64,000 nt of DNA. Source: Bacillus massiliglaciei. GTDB taxonomy: Bacteria > Bacillota > Bacilli > Bacillales > DSM-1321. This document shows positions 26,065 through 35,135 of the stretch, piece by piece; position 1 is the stretch's first letter, and each line of letters starts with the position of its first letter. The stretch is from NCBI RefSeq assembly GCF_900098925.1, contig NZ_LT622359.1, positions 474,152 through 538,151 on the forward strand, read 5' to 3'. A program made the translations under genes and the position numbers. Below the pieces are notes generated by a model. It was given only the letters and a program-made list of their open reading frames with translations, was not told where the DNA came from and ran no database searches.

Positions 26065-27264
26065 ATGCTCGAATGGTTGGCCATACCCGCGGTTGTGGTG
26101 GGAGCAGCGTTTGTCCCGAAAAAGAAACTGACGGTAGAGGGGAAAATACAGCGGATTTTTGAAAATACTAACGCCGGCATTAAACAAGGAGACTCCATGA
26201 ACTACCCACGGCTGCTCAATAAAGAGGATAAAGTGTCGCATGTAACTTACTCATATTCGTTGCCTTTAGGTATGCCAGCAGATGATGCGATTAAATTATT
26301 GCCCGCCATCAGGGATGGATTAAACAAGGAAATCGAAATAGAATTTACCGGAGTTCTCCTGATACGCGTCTTTAATAAGAAGCTGCCGGTAAGTTGGAAA
26401 TATAAAGATGACCTGCTGCAGAAAGGTACATGGGAGGTACCAGTCGGCCGGAATCACTCAGGGATCCTTTATCATGACTTTGACAAATACCCTCATATGC
26501 TTGTGGGTGGAGTGACCAGGTTCGGAAAAACTGTATTTATTAAGGAAGCCTTTTACAGCCTACTGATGAACCAAATTGAGAATGTAGACTTTTATATCCT
26601 GGACCTAAAGGGCGGGATGGAGTTTGGTGAATATATAGGCATACCACAGGTGAAGGCTGTAGCTTCTGATATATATGAGTCCACAGAATTGCTCTCAGAT
26701 GTTATGGAACAATTAAAGGCCAAACAAAGAGAAATGAGAGCTAAACGGTACAAGAACATTGTGGATACACCTATAAATCAAAGAACGTTCATCATCGTTG
26801 ATGAAGGAGCGGAATTGTCACCACAAATAATAAATGGTAAGGAAGCAAAGAAATACGCAGCTTTTTGTCAAGCCGTTTTATCAGAAATTGCACGTATAGG
26901 TGGAGCACTTGGCTACAGGTTGATTTTTTGCACTCAGTATCCTACAAGGGAAGCAGTTCCTATGCAAATTAAAGCAAATATTGTAGCCCGCCTATCCTTT
27001 ATTGCTGCTGAACAGGTAGGAAGCCGGGTCATATTGGATGATGTGGGGGCAGAGGACCTTCCGAGCATTCCAGGCCGCGCTATTTACAAAATAGAAAAGA
27101 ATCGCACTGTCCAGGTTCCTTATATTGATGACAAATACATGTTCAATAAAATGGAGGAGAGAGCAGATGCAATCAACCATGATGAGAATCGAAAGCCTGC
27201 TAATGACAATCGACACCCTTGGAGCAGCCAAGATAAAACACCTGCAGCAAACCCACGACCTTAA
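26065..27264 (+). CDS. FtsK/SpoIIIE-like DNA-translocating ATPase
   Basis: 399 residues from ATG 26065 behind AGGAGAG. After a hydrophobic opening (MLEWLAIPAVVVGAAF), the ATPase core shows a P-loop-like GGVTRFGKTVFIKE near residue 150, the FYILDLKGGMEFGEY block near 178 and Walker B FIIVDEGAELSP near 238, with a FCTQYPTREAVP sensor block. It resembles the FtsK-like proteins of Gram-positive mobile elements (TcpA/YdcQ-like), which pump DNA. This gene is unusual for a siphophage and overlaps the next gene by about 100 bases. Confidence 0.8.
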   Translation: MLEWLAIPAVVVGAAFVPKKKLTVEGKIQRIFENTNAGIKQGDSMNYPRLLNKEDKVSHVTYSYSLPLGMPADDAIKLLPAIRDGLNKEIEIEFTGVLLIRVFNKKLPVSWKYKDDLLQKGTWEVPVGRNHSGILYHDFDKYPHMLVGGVTRFGKTVFIKEAFYSLLMNQIENVDFYILDLKGGMEFGEYIGIPQVKAVASDIYESTELLSDVMEQLKAKQREMRAKRYKNIVDTPINQRTFIIVDEGAELSPQIINGKEAKKYAAFCQAVLSEIARIGGALGYRLIFCTQYPTREAVPMQIKANIVARLSFIAAEQVGSRVILDDVGAEDLPSIPGRAIYKIEKNRTVQVPYIDDKYMFNKMEERADAINHDENRKPANDNRHPWSSQDKTPAANPRP

Positions 27265-27814
27265 AAGTTATCGCAATGCCTGCCGGGTAGTTAAACAGCT
27301 GCAGCCGTATGTAATCGAGACTTTCCACAACAAAGAGAAGGTGCTGTATCTTAATAAAGATGGCCGGGAGCTTATTGGATCCACAAGGGAAATGAAAAAG
27401 AATATGCTGCTGGATCATACTCTACTTTGCAATGACGCTTATCTGTATTTCAATTGCCCGATTGACTGGCAGCGTGAATGTCCTCTGGAAGCAAAGGAGC
27501 CGGTCGCTACAGGGTACGGAATCCAGTTCAAAGGCATTTCTCTACCGGATAAAAAGAAGGTCATTGCAGACGCCTCATTTACCCGAAATGGATACCTCCA
27601 CTTAGTTGAGATCGATAACACCCGCGGCATGGCAGATAACAGAAAGAAAATAGATGCATACGTCAAAGTGCTGCCGTCTATCAAAGAAGAACGTGGCCTG
27701 GTCCCTGTCCTATATTTTTTCACACTAACAGAAGCAAGAAAGCGAAAACTAGAAGGCTGGATGAAAGAGAAAAATATATATGGCCAGGTCCACACTTTCT
27801 CATCGATCAGCTAA
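27167..27814 (+). CDS. Replication-relaxation-like protein
   Basis: About 215 residues; the frame is open from 27125 and ATG 27167 behind GGAGAG is the best start, inside the FtsK-like gene in another frame. The N-terminal winged-helix part (IDTLGAAKIKHLQQTHDLKSYRNACRVVKQL) and the nuclease-like C-terminal half (ADASFTRNGYLHLVEIDNTRGM) match the replication-relaxation family often paired with FtsK-like ATPases on plasmids. It may act in replication or processing of the excised DNA. Confidence 0.7.
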   Translation: MQSTMMRIESLLMTIDTLGAAKIKHLQQTHDLKSYRNACRVVKQLQPYVIETFHNKEKVLYLNKDGRELIGSTREMKKNMLLDHTLLCNDAYLYFNCPIDWQRECPLEAKEPVATGYGIQFKGISLPDKKKVIADASFTRNGYLHLVEIDNTRGMADNRKKIDAYVKVLPSIKEERGLVPVLYFFTLTEARKRKLEGWMKEKNIYGQVHTFSSIS

Positions 27815-28652
27815 AGTTCTGCATGAAATCCACGTCAAAATAAAGCTTACTCATCAAATTGTTTACAATTCCGTGGAAATAAGCAAAGATGCCGTTTTTC
27901 ATTTTTGCTCCAGACTTTATCTTCATGACAAATTCTTTGATTGCTCTGACTCCTATTTTTAGCTCCTGTTCACTATTAAAAGCCCTAGTGTTATCATAAT
28001 GATCCACAACTCTATTATTCTGCTTAACAACCTTCCAAAATTCCTGAATAGTTTTGGCATCCGAATAGAAATAGCCAGCTAACTCTGCAAAGGTAGATGG
28101 TACCCAATGGGCTACAAAATTTGCTTTTTTGAATTGATCAGTAGATTTATCCATATCGGAAGATGAGGAAACAGTATTACGTTTATTTATATTTTTAATC
28201 TTTTGTTTTAAAGAAACAGGGGTTGTTTTAATGGTCGGACACTTCTCGGACTTTTCGGAAGGGGTCTTGCCGGACATTTCCTTTTCAACAGGTTGAATGA
28301 TAATAGCATTAGCTGTCTGTAGCATATCCTTTTTACGCTTCATTGCTACCTGACGGATCATGCCCAGGTCTTCTAATTTTTTTACCAGGCGCTGCACAGT
28401 CTTATAGGATAATTCCATCTTACCCGCAATCGTATTTTTGCACATGTAGCTCACGCCAATTTGCTTGCAGCTGTGGCGCTTCAAAATTTCCAGTAATGCA
28501 ATTAGTCTGCTTTGTACGTCAGCACGCTTAATAGACGCCCTGATAACGTCTCTGTAAGTACGTACAGTTTGATTCATATCTTCAATCTGAGTGAAGGAAG
28601 AAAGATTGTGGAAGGCTTCTTCATTTGCGATTACATCAATACGTTTTTTCAT
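27807..28652 (-). CDS. Helix-turn-helix protein, possible replication or regulatory factor
   Basis: 281 residues on the opposite strand, its end overlapping the previous gene by 8 bases. Residues about 40-100 contain a winged-helix region (RLIALLEILKRHSCKQIGV ... MELSYKTVQRLVKKLEDLGMIRQV). The middle is low complexity and the C-terminal third is a separate helical domain (ADLAGYFYSDAKTIQEFWKVV-like). Such HTH proteins accompany plasmid-type replication genes. It is the last gene before the host junction. Confidence 0.65.
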   Translation of the reverse strand: MKKRIDVIANEEAFHNLSSFTQIEDMNQTVRTYRDVIRASIKRADVQSRLIALLEILKRHSCKQIGVSYMCKNTIAGKMELSYKTVQRLVKKLEDLGMIRQVAMKRKKDMLQTANAIIIQPVEKEMSGKTPSEKSEKCPTIKTTPVSLKQKIKNINKRNTVSSSSDMDKSTDQFKKANFVAHWVPSTFAELAGYFYSDAKTIQEFWKVVKQNNRVVDHYDNTRAFNSEQELKIGVRAIKEFVMKIKSGAKMKNGIFAYFHGIVNNLMSKLYFDVDFMQNFS

Positions 28653-28849
28653 ACTAAAATGCTCCCTTTATAAGAAAAGCAACGATTCGCTTTTTAGACA
28701 AACCGTTGCTTACCTTGTGCATCTATAATAAAATGCATGTGAAGGGTACAGCAGGTGTTTGCCTAGTTAGAGTAGGCGATCGGTTCTAGAGTGTTACCAG
28801 CACTACATAGAACACGTTGTGCTCTTCTTTTATTTTGGATTTTTTAGTA

Positions 28850-28862
28850 TTCACTTCCGGCT
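28850..28862. other. Prophage-chromosome junction (attR side) inside comFA
   Basis: From base 28,860 the sequence reads directly as ComFA (AICGGGKTEVLFRGIETG...), whereas the bases before it have no ComFA coding sense, although ComFA normally has about 150 further residues there. The switch point marks the right attachment site. The left site is outside the window, so the core cannot be defined. Confidence 0.7.
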
Positions 28863-29819
28863 ATTTGCGGGGGAGGTAAGACAGAAGTCCTTTTTCGCGG
28901 CATTGAAACAGGCCTGAAAGCAGGCAAACGAATTTGCATCGCTACTCCCCGTACTGATGTTGTACTCGAATTGGCTCCCAGACTGAAATCAGCCTTTCCC
29001 TCTATTCACATCACTGCTCTATACGGTGGCAGTGAAGACCGGCATACCTATTCTCCGCTTGTCATTTCAACCACTCATCAGCTCTGCAGATTCCGTGATG
29101 CCTTCGATATGATGATCATTGACGAAGTAGATGCTTTTCCTTATTCCATGGACCGCTCTCTAAAATTCGCCGTTGAAAAATCAAAGAAAGCAGATGCATC
29201 TGTCATTCTTCTTACTGCCACACCTTCTCCTGATATGAAACGTGACCGCCAGCGCGGCCGTCTCCAGGCTGTGAAAATCCCTGCCCGCTATCACCGCAAA
29301 CCGATACCGCTTCCGCAATTAAAATGGAGCGGCCATTGGAAAAAACAATTGGAACGAGGCCTCATTCCCAAAACCCTTCAGCACTGGATTGAATTCCGGC
29401 TAGAAAAAGAAATCCCCTTTTTATTATTTTTTCCGAGTATCACGATGATGGAGTACGCCCTTCCTTTGTTTCAGAAGCTGGACCGCCGTCTGTTATCGGT
29501 TCACTCCGAACACCCGGAAAGGAAAGGCCGGGTTCAATCGTTACGGAACCGTGAAATCCCTGGTCTGTTGACAACGACAATCCTTGAAAGGGGAGTTACG
29601 ATTGAACGGCTGGATGCGGCTGTGATTGGTGCGGAGCATGAAGTCTTTACGGAAAGTGCTCTTGTGCAAATAGCGGGGCGGGTTGGCCGCAGCGCTTCTT
29701 TTCCAATAGGGAATGTCACCTTTTTTCATTATGGGAAAAGTGAAGCAATGGTTTCTGCTGCCCGGCATATTGAGATGATGAATAAGGAAGCAGCGAAACG
29801 GGGTCTCCTTGATGTCTAA
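28860..29819 (+). pseudogene. comFA: comFA, helicase core without its 5' part (split by prophage)
   Basis: About 319 codons of the DEAD-like DNA helicase needed for uptake of transforming DNA. Visible motifs are Walker A GGGKTE (starting near 28,869), motif Ia ATPRTDVVLELAPRLK, motif II IIDEVDA, motif III LTATPS and motif VI QIAGRVGRS. The N-terminal zinc-finger region is missing and replaced by prophage sequence. Without excision the cell should make no complete ComFA. The stop overlaps comFC by 11 bases. Confidence 0.9.
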
Positions 29820-30504
29820 CTGTTTCGTATGTCATGCAAAAACAAGCCAAGCGGATACATGGAAAACACTCTTATTTAATCGTGAAGAAGAAAAGCTCTG
29901 TAAGGCCTGTAAAGAAACCCTGCAGCAAATAAAGGGAGAACGGTGTGAGATCTGCTCAAGATCATTGAAGGATGATTTCCGCAAAGACCGTCTCTGCCTT
30001 GACTGTGTCAGATGGGAAGGGAACAAGGATTGGAATGGAGTTCTATCCAACAACTGGTCCATTTTTCAGTATGATGAGACGTTAAAAGAGCTGATTGCCA
30101 AATTCAAATACAGAGGAGACTATGCATTAGCAGAGGTGTTTAAACCTTATCTTAAGGAATGCCTGGCTGCTGCGGAGTATGATTTGCTGACCGCTATTCC
30201 CCTTAGCAAAGAGAGACTGGGGGAAAGAGGATTCAACCAGGCGGAAGCTCTAATTCATGTGCTTGGCTTGAAGAGTGAAACGCTTCTTATTCGAAACCAT
30301 ACAGAAAAGCAGTCGAAAAAGTCGCGTAAAGAGCGAATTGCCCAAACAAATGTCTTTCAATTGAATAGAACGGAGGAAATCATTGGACAGACAATTTTGA
30401 TCATCGATGATGTCTACACGACCGGGTCCACACTCAGACAGGCTGCGAAGGTGCTGAAGGACGCAGGGGCGGAAAAAGTCATTTCTGTTACATTGGCGCG
30501 GTAA
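29809..30504 (+). CDS. comFC: ComFC, phosphoribosyltransferase-like competence protein
   Basis: 231 residues. The N-terminal zinc-binding part has four CxxC-type pairs (CFVCHAK, CKACKE, CEICSR, CLDC). The C-terminal PRTase domain contains ERGFNQAE and the PRPP-binding loop ILIIDDVYTTGSTLRQAA. ComFC acts with ComFA in moving single-stranded DNA into the cytoplasm. It overlaps comFA by 11 bases and is normally cotranscribed; here transcription must come from inside the prophage or from a local promoter. Confidence 0.92.
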   Translation: MMSNCFVCHAKTSQADTWKTLLFNREEEKLCKACKETLQQIKGERCEICSRSLKDDFRKDRLCLDCVRWEGNKDWNGVLSNNWSIFQYDETLKELIAKFKYRGDYALAEVFKPYLKECLAAAEYDLLTAIPLSKERLGERGFNQAEALIHVLGLKSETLLIRNHTEKQSKKSRKERIAQTNVFQLNRTEEIIGQTILIIDDVYTTGSTLRQAAKVLKDAGAEKVISVTLAR

Positions 30505-30571
30505 TGCTAAAGATTTGCCTCCCGGATACGATATTAGTAATACAATACTCAGGTACTCAGGAGGAAGTTTT

Positions 30572-30982
30572 ATGGAATTAATGAATTGCCCTAATTGCGA
30601 TGCCTTGTTTGTACAGACCAAATTCAGGGACGTATGTGAAGTATGCTATAAGGAAGAAGAAGCCCAATTTGATCAGGTATATGAATTTATCCGAAAAAAG
30701 AAGAACCGGACAGCTACGATGGAGCAAGTAGTCGAGGAGACAGGTGTCGAAGAAATGCTGATAGTTAAATTCATTAAGACAGGAAAGCTGAGATTATCGC
30801 AATTTCCTAATCTTGGAGTGCCTTGTGAGAAATGCGGCAAACCGACTCGTGCGGGGAAGCTTTGCGATGCTTGCAGCAAAGACCTGCGCAGTGAATTGAA
30901 TCAATTTGAGAAAGAAGAGAAGGAACGCTTAGAACGCGAAGAGAGGTTAAGACAGAACACATACCTTTCAAAAGGCCGCTGA
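30572..30982 (+). CDS. yvyF: YvyF, flagellar operon protein (FlgM-linked)
   Basis: 136 residues from ATG 30572 behind AGGAGGAAG. Two zinc knuckles flank the protein (CPNCDALFVQTKFRDVCEVC at the start; CEKCGKPTRAGKLCDAC near residue 95), with a MerR-like helix region between (TMEQVVEETGVEEMLIVKFIKTGKL). The C-terminal end is a charged coil. It lies between comFC and flgM as in B. subtilis, where it is part of the same operon. Confidence 0.9.
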   Translation: MELMNCPNCDALFVQTKFRDVCEVCYKEEEAQFDQVYEFIRKKKNRTATMEQVVEETGVEEMLIVKFIKTGKLRLSQFPNLGVPCEKCGKPTRAGKLCDACSKDLRSELNQFEKEEKERLEREERLRQNTYLSKGR

Positions 30983-31003
30983 TAGAAATTCGAAAAAATC
31001 GGT

Positions 31004-31029
31004 TAAAATTCTGCTTAAACCGCCGATAA
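31004..31029 (+). promoter_or_regulatory. Sigma-D promoter of flgM
   Basis: TAAA (31004) and GCCGATAA (31022) separated by 14 bases fit the sigma-D consensus TAAA-N15-GCCGATAT. It lies about 85 bases before the flgM start and gives the known feedback control of the anti-sigma gene by its own target. Confidence 0.8.
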
Positions 31030-31114
31030 TAATAGAGTAAATCAAACACAAAGCATACTGCTTCATATAGAATGAAAATAAATGAGTGAGATCAAATAAA
31101 CGGAGGGAAGCCAA

Positions 31115-31393
31115 ATGAAAATTAATAATATTGGAACTCAAGGCATCAATCCATATCATCTCCAGTCTCAAAAGGCGGAAAAGGCCAACATGATTTCTGC
31201 TAAAAAAACTGACAAGCTGGAAATTTCTTCAGCTGCTAAAGAAATGCAAAGTGCTTCAGCCGCTAATGTAACAGCGGCGAGACAAGAAAAAATCAACAGC
31301 CTGAAGGTTCAGGTCGAAAACGGCACCTATAAAATCGATGCAAAAGCAACAGCTAAAGGAATCATCAATTTTTACGCCAAAAATAATGACTGA
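31115..31393 (+). CDS. flgM: FlgM, anti-sigma-D factor
   Basis: 92 residues. The first half is disordered and polar ([15 protein letters not shown]); the C-terminal helices ([46 protein letters not shown]-like) hold the sigma-binding part. It binds sigma-D until hook completion and is then neutralised or secreted. A GGAGGGAAG site precedes ATG 31115. Confidence 0.92.
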   Translation: [92 protein letters not shown]

Positions 31394-31486
31394 TTGACAC
31401 GAAGACATCAAGATTGATCGAAAACGTTCGTCTTTCATCGTTAAAAGCAACAAAGCTAAACTAATCAAACGATTGATTAAAATTCA

Positions 31487-31505
31487 GGACGGCTAATGCC
31501 GTCCT
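31487..31505 (+). terminator. Hairpin between flgM and flgN
   Basis: The perfect stem AGGACGG / CCGTCCT with a 5-6 base loop has no T run, so it may pause polymerase or protect mRNA ends rather than terminate the operon. Confidence 0.4.
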
Positions 31506-31532
31506 CATCCATGGGCAGAGGAGGAGAGAAAT

Positions 31533-32021
31533 ATGTCCACACAGCACATTGCTGACATACTGAAGAAGATGATCATGCTGCACAGCAGCCTGAATGCCTT
31601 GGCCGAAAAAAAAACAGGGATGATTAAAGAAGGAAAGACGGACGCGCTCACGGCCCTGCTCATGAATGAACAAAAGCATATTAAAGCCATCAGCCAGACG
31701 GAAACAGAGCGGGAATCGGCTGTAAAGGCGTTTTTACGAGATAAAGGGATTCATAGAACGGCATTCGTACTGGATGATGTAATAGACGCGGCGGAGCAGG
31801 AAGAAGCGGCTTTATTAACAGGGCTTAAGACAGAACTTCTCGGTGAGATGATGAAGCTGAAGGAACAGAATGATTTGAATCAGCAGCTGATTTATCAATC
31901 CCTGCAATTCGTCAATTTGAACTTGGATCTTCTTCAGCCGCAGCGGCAAACTGATACGTATGACCATAAAATGCAGAGCTCTAAAGGCAATGGGAGAAGC
32001 ATGTTCGACTCGAAGGCATAG
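31533..32021 (+). CDS. flgN: FlgN, chaperone for hook-filament junction proteins
   Basis: 162 residues, nearly all helical (IADILKKMIMLHSSLNALAEKKTGMIKEGKTDAL), the size and helix pattern of FlgN. It binds the C-terminal helices of FlgK and FlgL in the cytoplasm and brings them to the export gate. It is encoded directly before flgK (21-base gap). Confidence 0.88.
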   Translation: MSTQHIADILKKMIMLHSSLNALAEKKTGMIKEGKTDALTALLMNEQKHIKAISQTETERESAVKAFLRDKGIHRTAFVLDDVIDAAEQEEAALLTGLKTELLGEMMKLKEQNDLNQQLIYQSLQFVNLNLDLLQPQRQTDTYDHKMQSSKGNGRSMFDSKA

Positions 32022-32042
32022 CGGGAAAAGGAGGCTACATTT

Positions 32043-33602
32043 ATGATTTCAACCTTCATGGGGTTAGAGACAGCGAAGCGCGGAATGAATACGGCGCAAA
32101 GCGCATTATATACAACAGGAAATAACGTGGCGAATGCCAATACAGAAGGATATTCACGTCAGCGTCTGAATCTGGTGCAGACGAGTGCGTTTCCGACCGT
32201 CGGAATGAACAGTCCGCTCGTAGCCGGGCAGCTCGGGACAGGTGTAGCCGGGGAAACGGTTCAGCGTATTCGCGACAGCTTTTTGGATACGCAATTTCGG
32301 ACACAGAACAATAAAATCGGCTATTACGGCGCGCTCAGTGAATCTTTAACCAAAATGGAAGGCATCATGAATGAGCCGACCGATAATGGGCTGCAGGCCA
32401 CCATGTCCAAATTTTGGAGTTCCCTGCAGGGACTTTCGGCAAATGCTGAAAATTCTGGTGCCCGTTCTGTCGTAGCGTCGACAGGACAAATGGTCGCGGA
32501 TACCTTAAATTACTATTACAACTCTCTGACAAATGTGCAGACTGATATCGGCAATCAAATCAATGTCAAAGAAAGCGAAATCAACTCGCTGATCCAGAGT
32601 ATCGACCGGATTAACAGCGAAATCAGCAAGGTAGAGCCGCATGGCTATATCCCAAATGATTTGTATGATGAGCGCGATTTGCTGGTTGATAACCTTTCAA
32701 AAATGGTCAATATCAAGGTTTCCCACGTCATCCCGACCAATTATGGGAAGGCCAGTGACGGGGCGGCCGGATTATATAATATCGAGCTTGTCAGTGAAGA
32801 CGGATCCTCTTACCAGCCTCCTGTTAATCTGGTCAGTGTGAATGAGACAGGCCGGCTCGGAACAGCTAAAGCCGAAGTTCAGTATGACCAAGACAGCGGT
32901 GCTGTATCCGGAGTGAAATTCGGGAATCAGCTTGTCGAGGATATCAGCTTTTCGGGGGAATTCGCCGGGATCATTAAGAGTTACGGCTATATGGAAAACG
33001 GCGAGGTCAAAGGCATTTATCCGGAAATGATTGAGAATCTGAACAATATGACGGCGGCTTTTGTAAAAGAATTCAACTACCAGCATGCCCAGGGGCATAC
33101 ATTGGCAGACATTGAAACGGAGACAACAGATTTCTTTACAATGGATGATACGAACCCTGCGAAATCGATTAAAGTGAATACAGAGATTCTGAATAACAGT
33201 AACCTAATCCGTGCAGGCGGAGACAGCGGTGCTTCGGGTGATAATAAAAATGCGCTGAAACTGGCTGAATTAAAGAAATTGGACTTTACTCAATATCAGA
33301 CATATAACAGTGCAGAATTTACTGCAAAAGGGCTGACTGGCAGCTTTGATTCCTATTATTCCGGGATCATTGGCCAGATGGGCGTCGATTCCCAAAGTGC
33401 TTTAAAGGATACAGCGAATGCCACGACGCTTGCCTCATCCGTTGAAAACAACCGGCAGTCGGTCAGCTCTGTTTCATTGGATGAGGAAATGACAGATATG
33501 ATTAAGTTCCAGCAGGCCTACAATGCTTCAGCACGGATGGTCACAATGATGGACGAATTGCTGGATAAGATTATCAACGGCATGGGGCTAGTAGGACGAT
33601 AA
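32043..33602 (+). CDS. flgK: FlgK, hook-filament junction protein 1
   Basis: 519 residues. The N-terminal D0 helix (GLETAKRGMNTAQSALYTTGNNVANANTEGYSRQ) carries the ANxxTxGYxRQ flagellar rod/hook signature, and the C-terminal helix (EEMTDMIKFQQAYNASARMVTMMDELLDKIINGMG) closes the D0/D1 core. It is exported by the flagellar type III machine and caps the hook before filament assembly. It is followed by flgL after 23 bases. Confidence 0.95.
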   Translation: MISTFMGLETAKRGMNTAQSALYTTGNNVANANTEGYSRQRLNLVQTSAFPTVGMNSPLVAGQLGTGVAGETVQRIRDSFLDTQFRTQNNKIGYYGALSESLTKMEGIMNEPTDNGLQATMSKFWSSLQGLSANAENSGARSVVASTGQMVADTLNYYYNSLTNVQTDIGNQINVKESEINSLIQSIDRINSEISKVEPHGYIPNDLYDERDLLVDNLSKMVNIKVSHVIPTNYGKASDGAAGLYNIELVSEDGSSYQPPVNLVSVNETGRLGTAKAEVQYDQDSGAVSGVKFGNQLVEDISFSGEFAGIIKSYGYMENGEVKGIYPEMIENLNNMTAAFVKEFNYQHAQGHTLADIETETTDFFTMDDTNPAKSIKVNTEILNNSNLIRAGGDSGASGDNKNALKLAELKKLDFTQYQTYNSAEFTAKGLTGSFDSYYSGIIGQMGVDSQSALKDTANATTLASSVENNRQSVSSVSLDEEMTDMIKFQQAYNASARMVTMMDELLDKIINGMGLVGR

Positions 33603-33625
33603 AACAGTAACGGGGTGAACCTCAC

Positions 33626-34507
33626 ATGCGGATAACGCAATCGATGCTCTCAAATAATACATTGAGAAACATTAGCAACAGCTATGAAAAACTGGCCAAA
33701 CTGAATGAACAAGTATCAAGCCAAAAGAAGTTCACAAAGCCATCGGATGATCCGGTTGCTGCGATGATGGGCATGGGGTACCGGACAGACCTCAGTCAAA
33801 TCGAGCAATATAAAAGCAATATCGCAGAAGCAGAGAGCTGGGTAGACAGTACAGACGATGCACTCGATCAGGCAATTAATGCCTTGCAGCGGATCCGCGA
33901 GCTGACGGTTCAGGCCAGCAACGGGACCTATGAAGGTGAACAAAGGAAAAACATCTCGGAAGAAATCAAACAGCTGAAAGAGCACTTGATTGATATCGGC
34001 GATACCGAAATAGGCGGAAAATATATTTTCAATGGTCTGGAAACGAATAAGCAGCCTTCTTCCAATAAGGATGCAGAAGGAAATATCATATATGGGTCAG
34101 GCAAGATTCAATTAGAAGTCTTTTCAGGGATTAATATCGAGATCAATACAGATGGCTCTGCCTTGTTTGGAACAGCTCTATCCCAGGATGGAAGCATTCA
34201 GAAAACGATTGACGCCCTGGAAAACAATGATGCGAACATTGGAGACCGGCTGGCTGATCTGGACCAGACAATCAGTGATTTTTTGAATGTCAGGGCTCAG
34301 GTAGGAGCAAGACAGAACCGGGTCGATATGATGACAGAAAGGCTGAGTGACCAGGAGATCTTCGCAACCGAAATTCTTTCAAAAAATGAAGACGTGGATA
34401 TTGAAAAAGTAATTATGAATCTGACGACTCAGGAAAGTGTCCATAATGCTGCTTTAAGTGTCGGATCCAAAATCATTCAGCCATCATTATTAGATTTTCT
34501 ACGATAA
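33626..34507 (+). CDS. flgL: FlgL, hook-filament junction protein 2
   Basis: 293 residues. The N-terminal MRITQSMLSNNTLRNISNSYEKLAKLNEQVSSQKK and the following PSDDPVAA motif are characteristic of FlgL. The end helices (VIMNLTTQESVHNAALSVGSKIIQPSLLDFLR) resemble the flagellin terminus. It forms the second adaptor ring between hook and flagellin filament. Confidence 0.95.
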   Translation: MRITQSMLSNNTLRNISNSYEKLAKLNEQVSSQKKFTKPSDDPVAAMMGMGYRTDLSQIEQYKSNIAEAESWVDSTDDALDQAINALQRIRELTVQASNGTYEGEQRKNISEEIKQLKEHLIDIGDTEIGGKYIFNGLETNKQPSSNKDAEGNIIYGSGKIQLEVFSGINIEINTDGSALFGTALSQDGSIQKTIDALENNDANIGDRLADLDQTISDFLNVRAQVGARQNRVDMMTERLSDQEIFATEILSKNEDVDIEKVIMNLTTQESVHNAALSVGSKIIQPSLLDFLR

Positions 34508-34536
34508 AGCTATTCCGCTATGGATAGCTTTTTTTG
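34505..34536 (+). terminator. Terminator after flgL
   Basis: AAAGCTAT / ATAGCTTT stem with a T run directly after the stop. Read-through into yviE is still possible since the following genes have no obvious promoter. Confidence 0.7.
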
Positions 34537-34552
34537 ATAAGAGGTGAGTAAA

Positions 34553-35128
34553 ATGGAGATACCGCAAATAAGACTTCAATCCAACTCGGCAAAAATCGGT
34601 TTGGATATTCAAGATCCAGTCCAAAAAATCGAGCAAGCACCGGCAGAGCTTTCCATTGAACAGCCGAAAGCCATTATGAACATTGAAACAATGCTGGGAA
34701 AGCTGACGATCGACCAGACGAAAGCAAGAGAAGATGTCGATTTGAAATCGATATTCAAACGAACAGAAGAAGCCGCTAACCAGGGGTATCAAGACTGGCT
34801 CGCCGGAATGGCAAGACGGTCGGAGCAAGGCCGTGAGCTGAGACATATCGAAAAAGGCGGGAGCCCTTTCTCTGAACAAGCCAAGCAAAACGCCGCAAGA
34901 GAGAAGAAGCAATTTAATATCGGCTGGGTTCCGTCCCATTTCAGTGTCAAGATTCAATACGAACCAGCACGGGTAGAGATTGATGTACAGCAGCAAAAAC
35001 CGGAAATAAGCGCAACAACTCATAAACCGGTTCATGAATATACACCAGGTAAAGTGAATGTTGAATTGGAAGAAAAGAATTCATTGGACATTGATTTTGT
35101 GAACCTATTCCCAGACGAAAAGGAGTGA
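34553..35128 (+). CDS. yviE: YviE-like flagellar operon protein
   Basis: 191 residues from ATG 34553 behind AGGTGAG (GTG 34544 in frame is less well placed). The opening EIPQIRLQSNSAKIGLDIQDPVQKIEQAPAELSIEQP matches the YviE family found between flgL and fliW in Bacillus. The protein is soluble and repetitive in E/Q/P. Its exact role in motility is not established; position ties it to flagellar assembly. Confidence 0.85.
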   Translation: MEIPQIRLQSNSAKIGLDIQDPVQKIEQAPAELSIEQPKAIMNIETMLGKLTIDQTKAREDVDLKSIFKRTEEAANQGYQDWLAGMARRSEQGRELRHIEKGGSPFSEQAKQNAAREKKQFNIGWVPSHFSVKIQYEPARVEIDVQQQKPEISATTHKPVHEYTPGKVNVELEEKNSLDIDFVNLFPDEKE

Positions 35129-35135
35129 TAAGGTA

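Noticed and set aside
28971-29819. comFA fragment as a complete gene starting at 28,971
   Set aside because: Helicase motif I lies upstream of this TTG in the same frame; the fragment clearly starts at the prophage junction.
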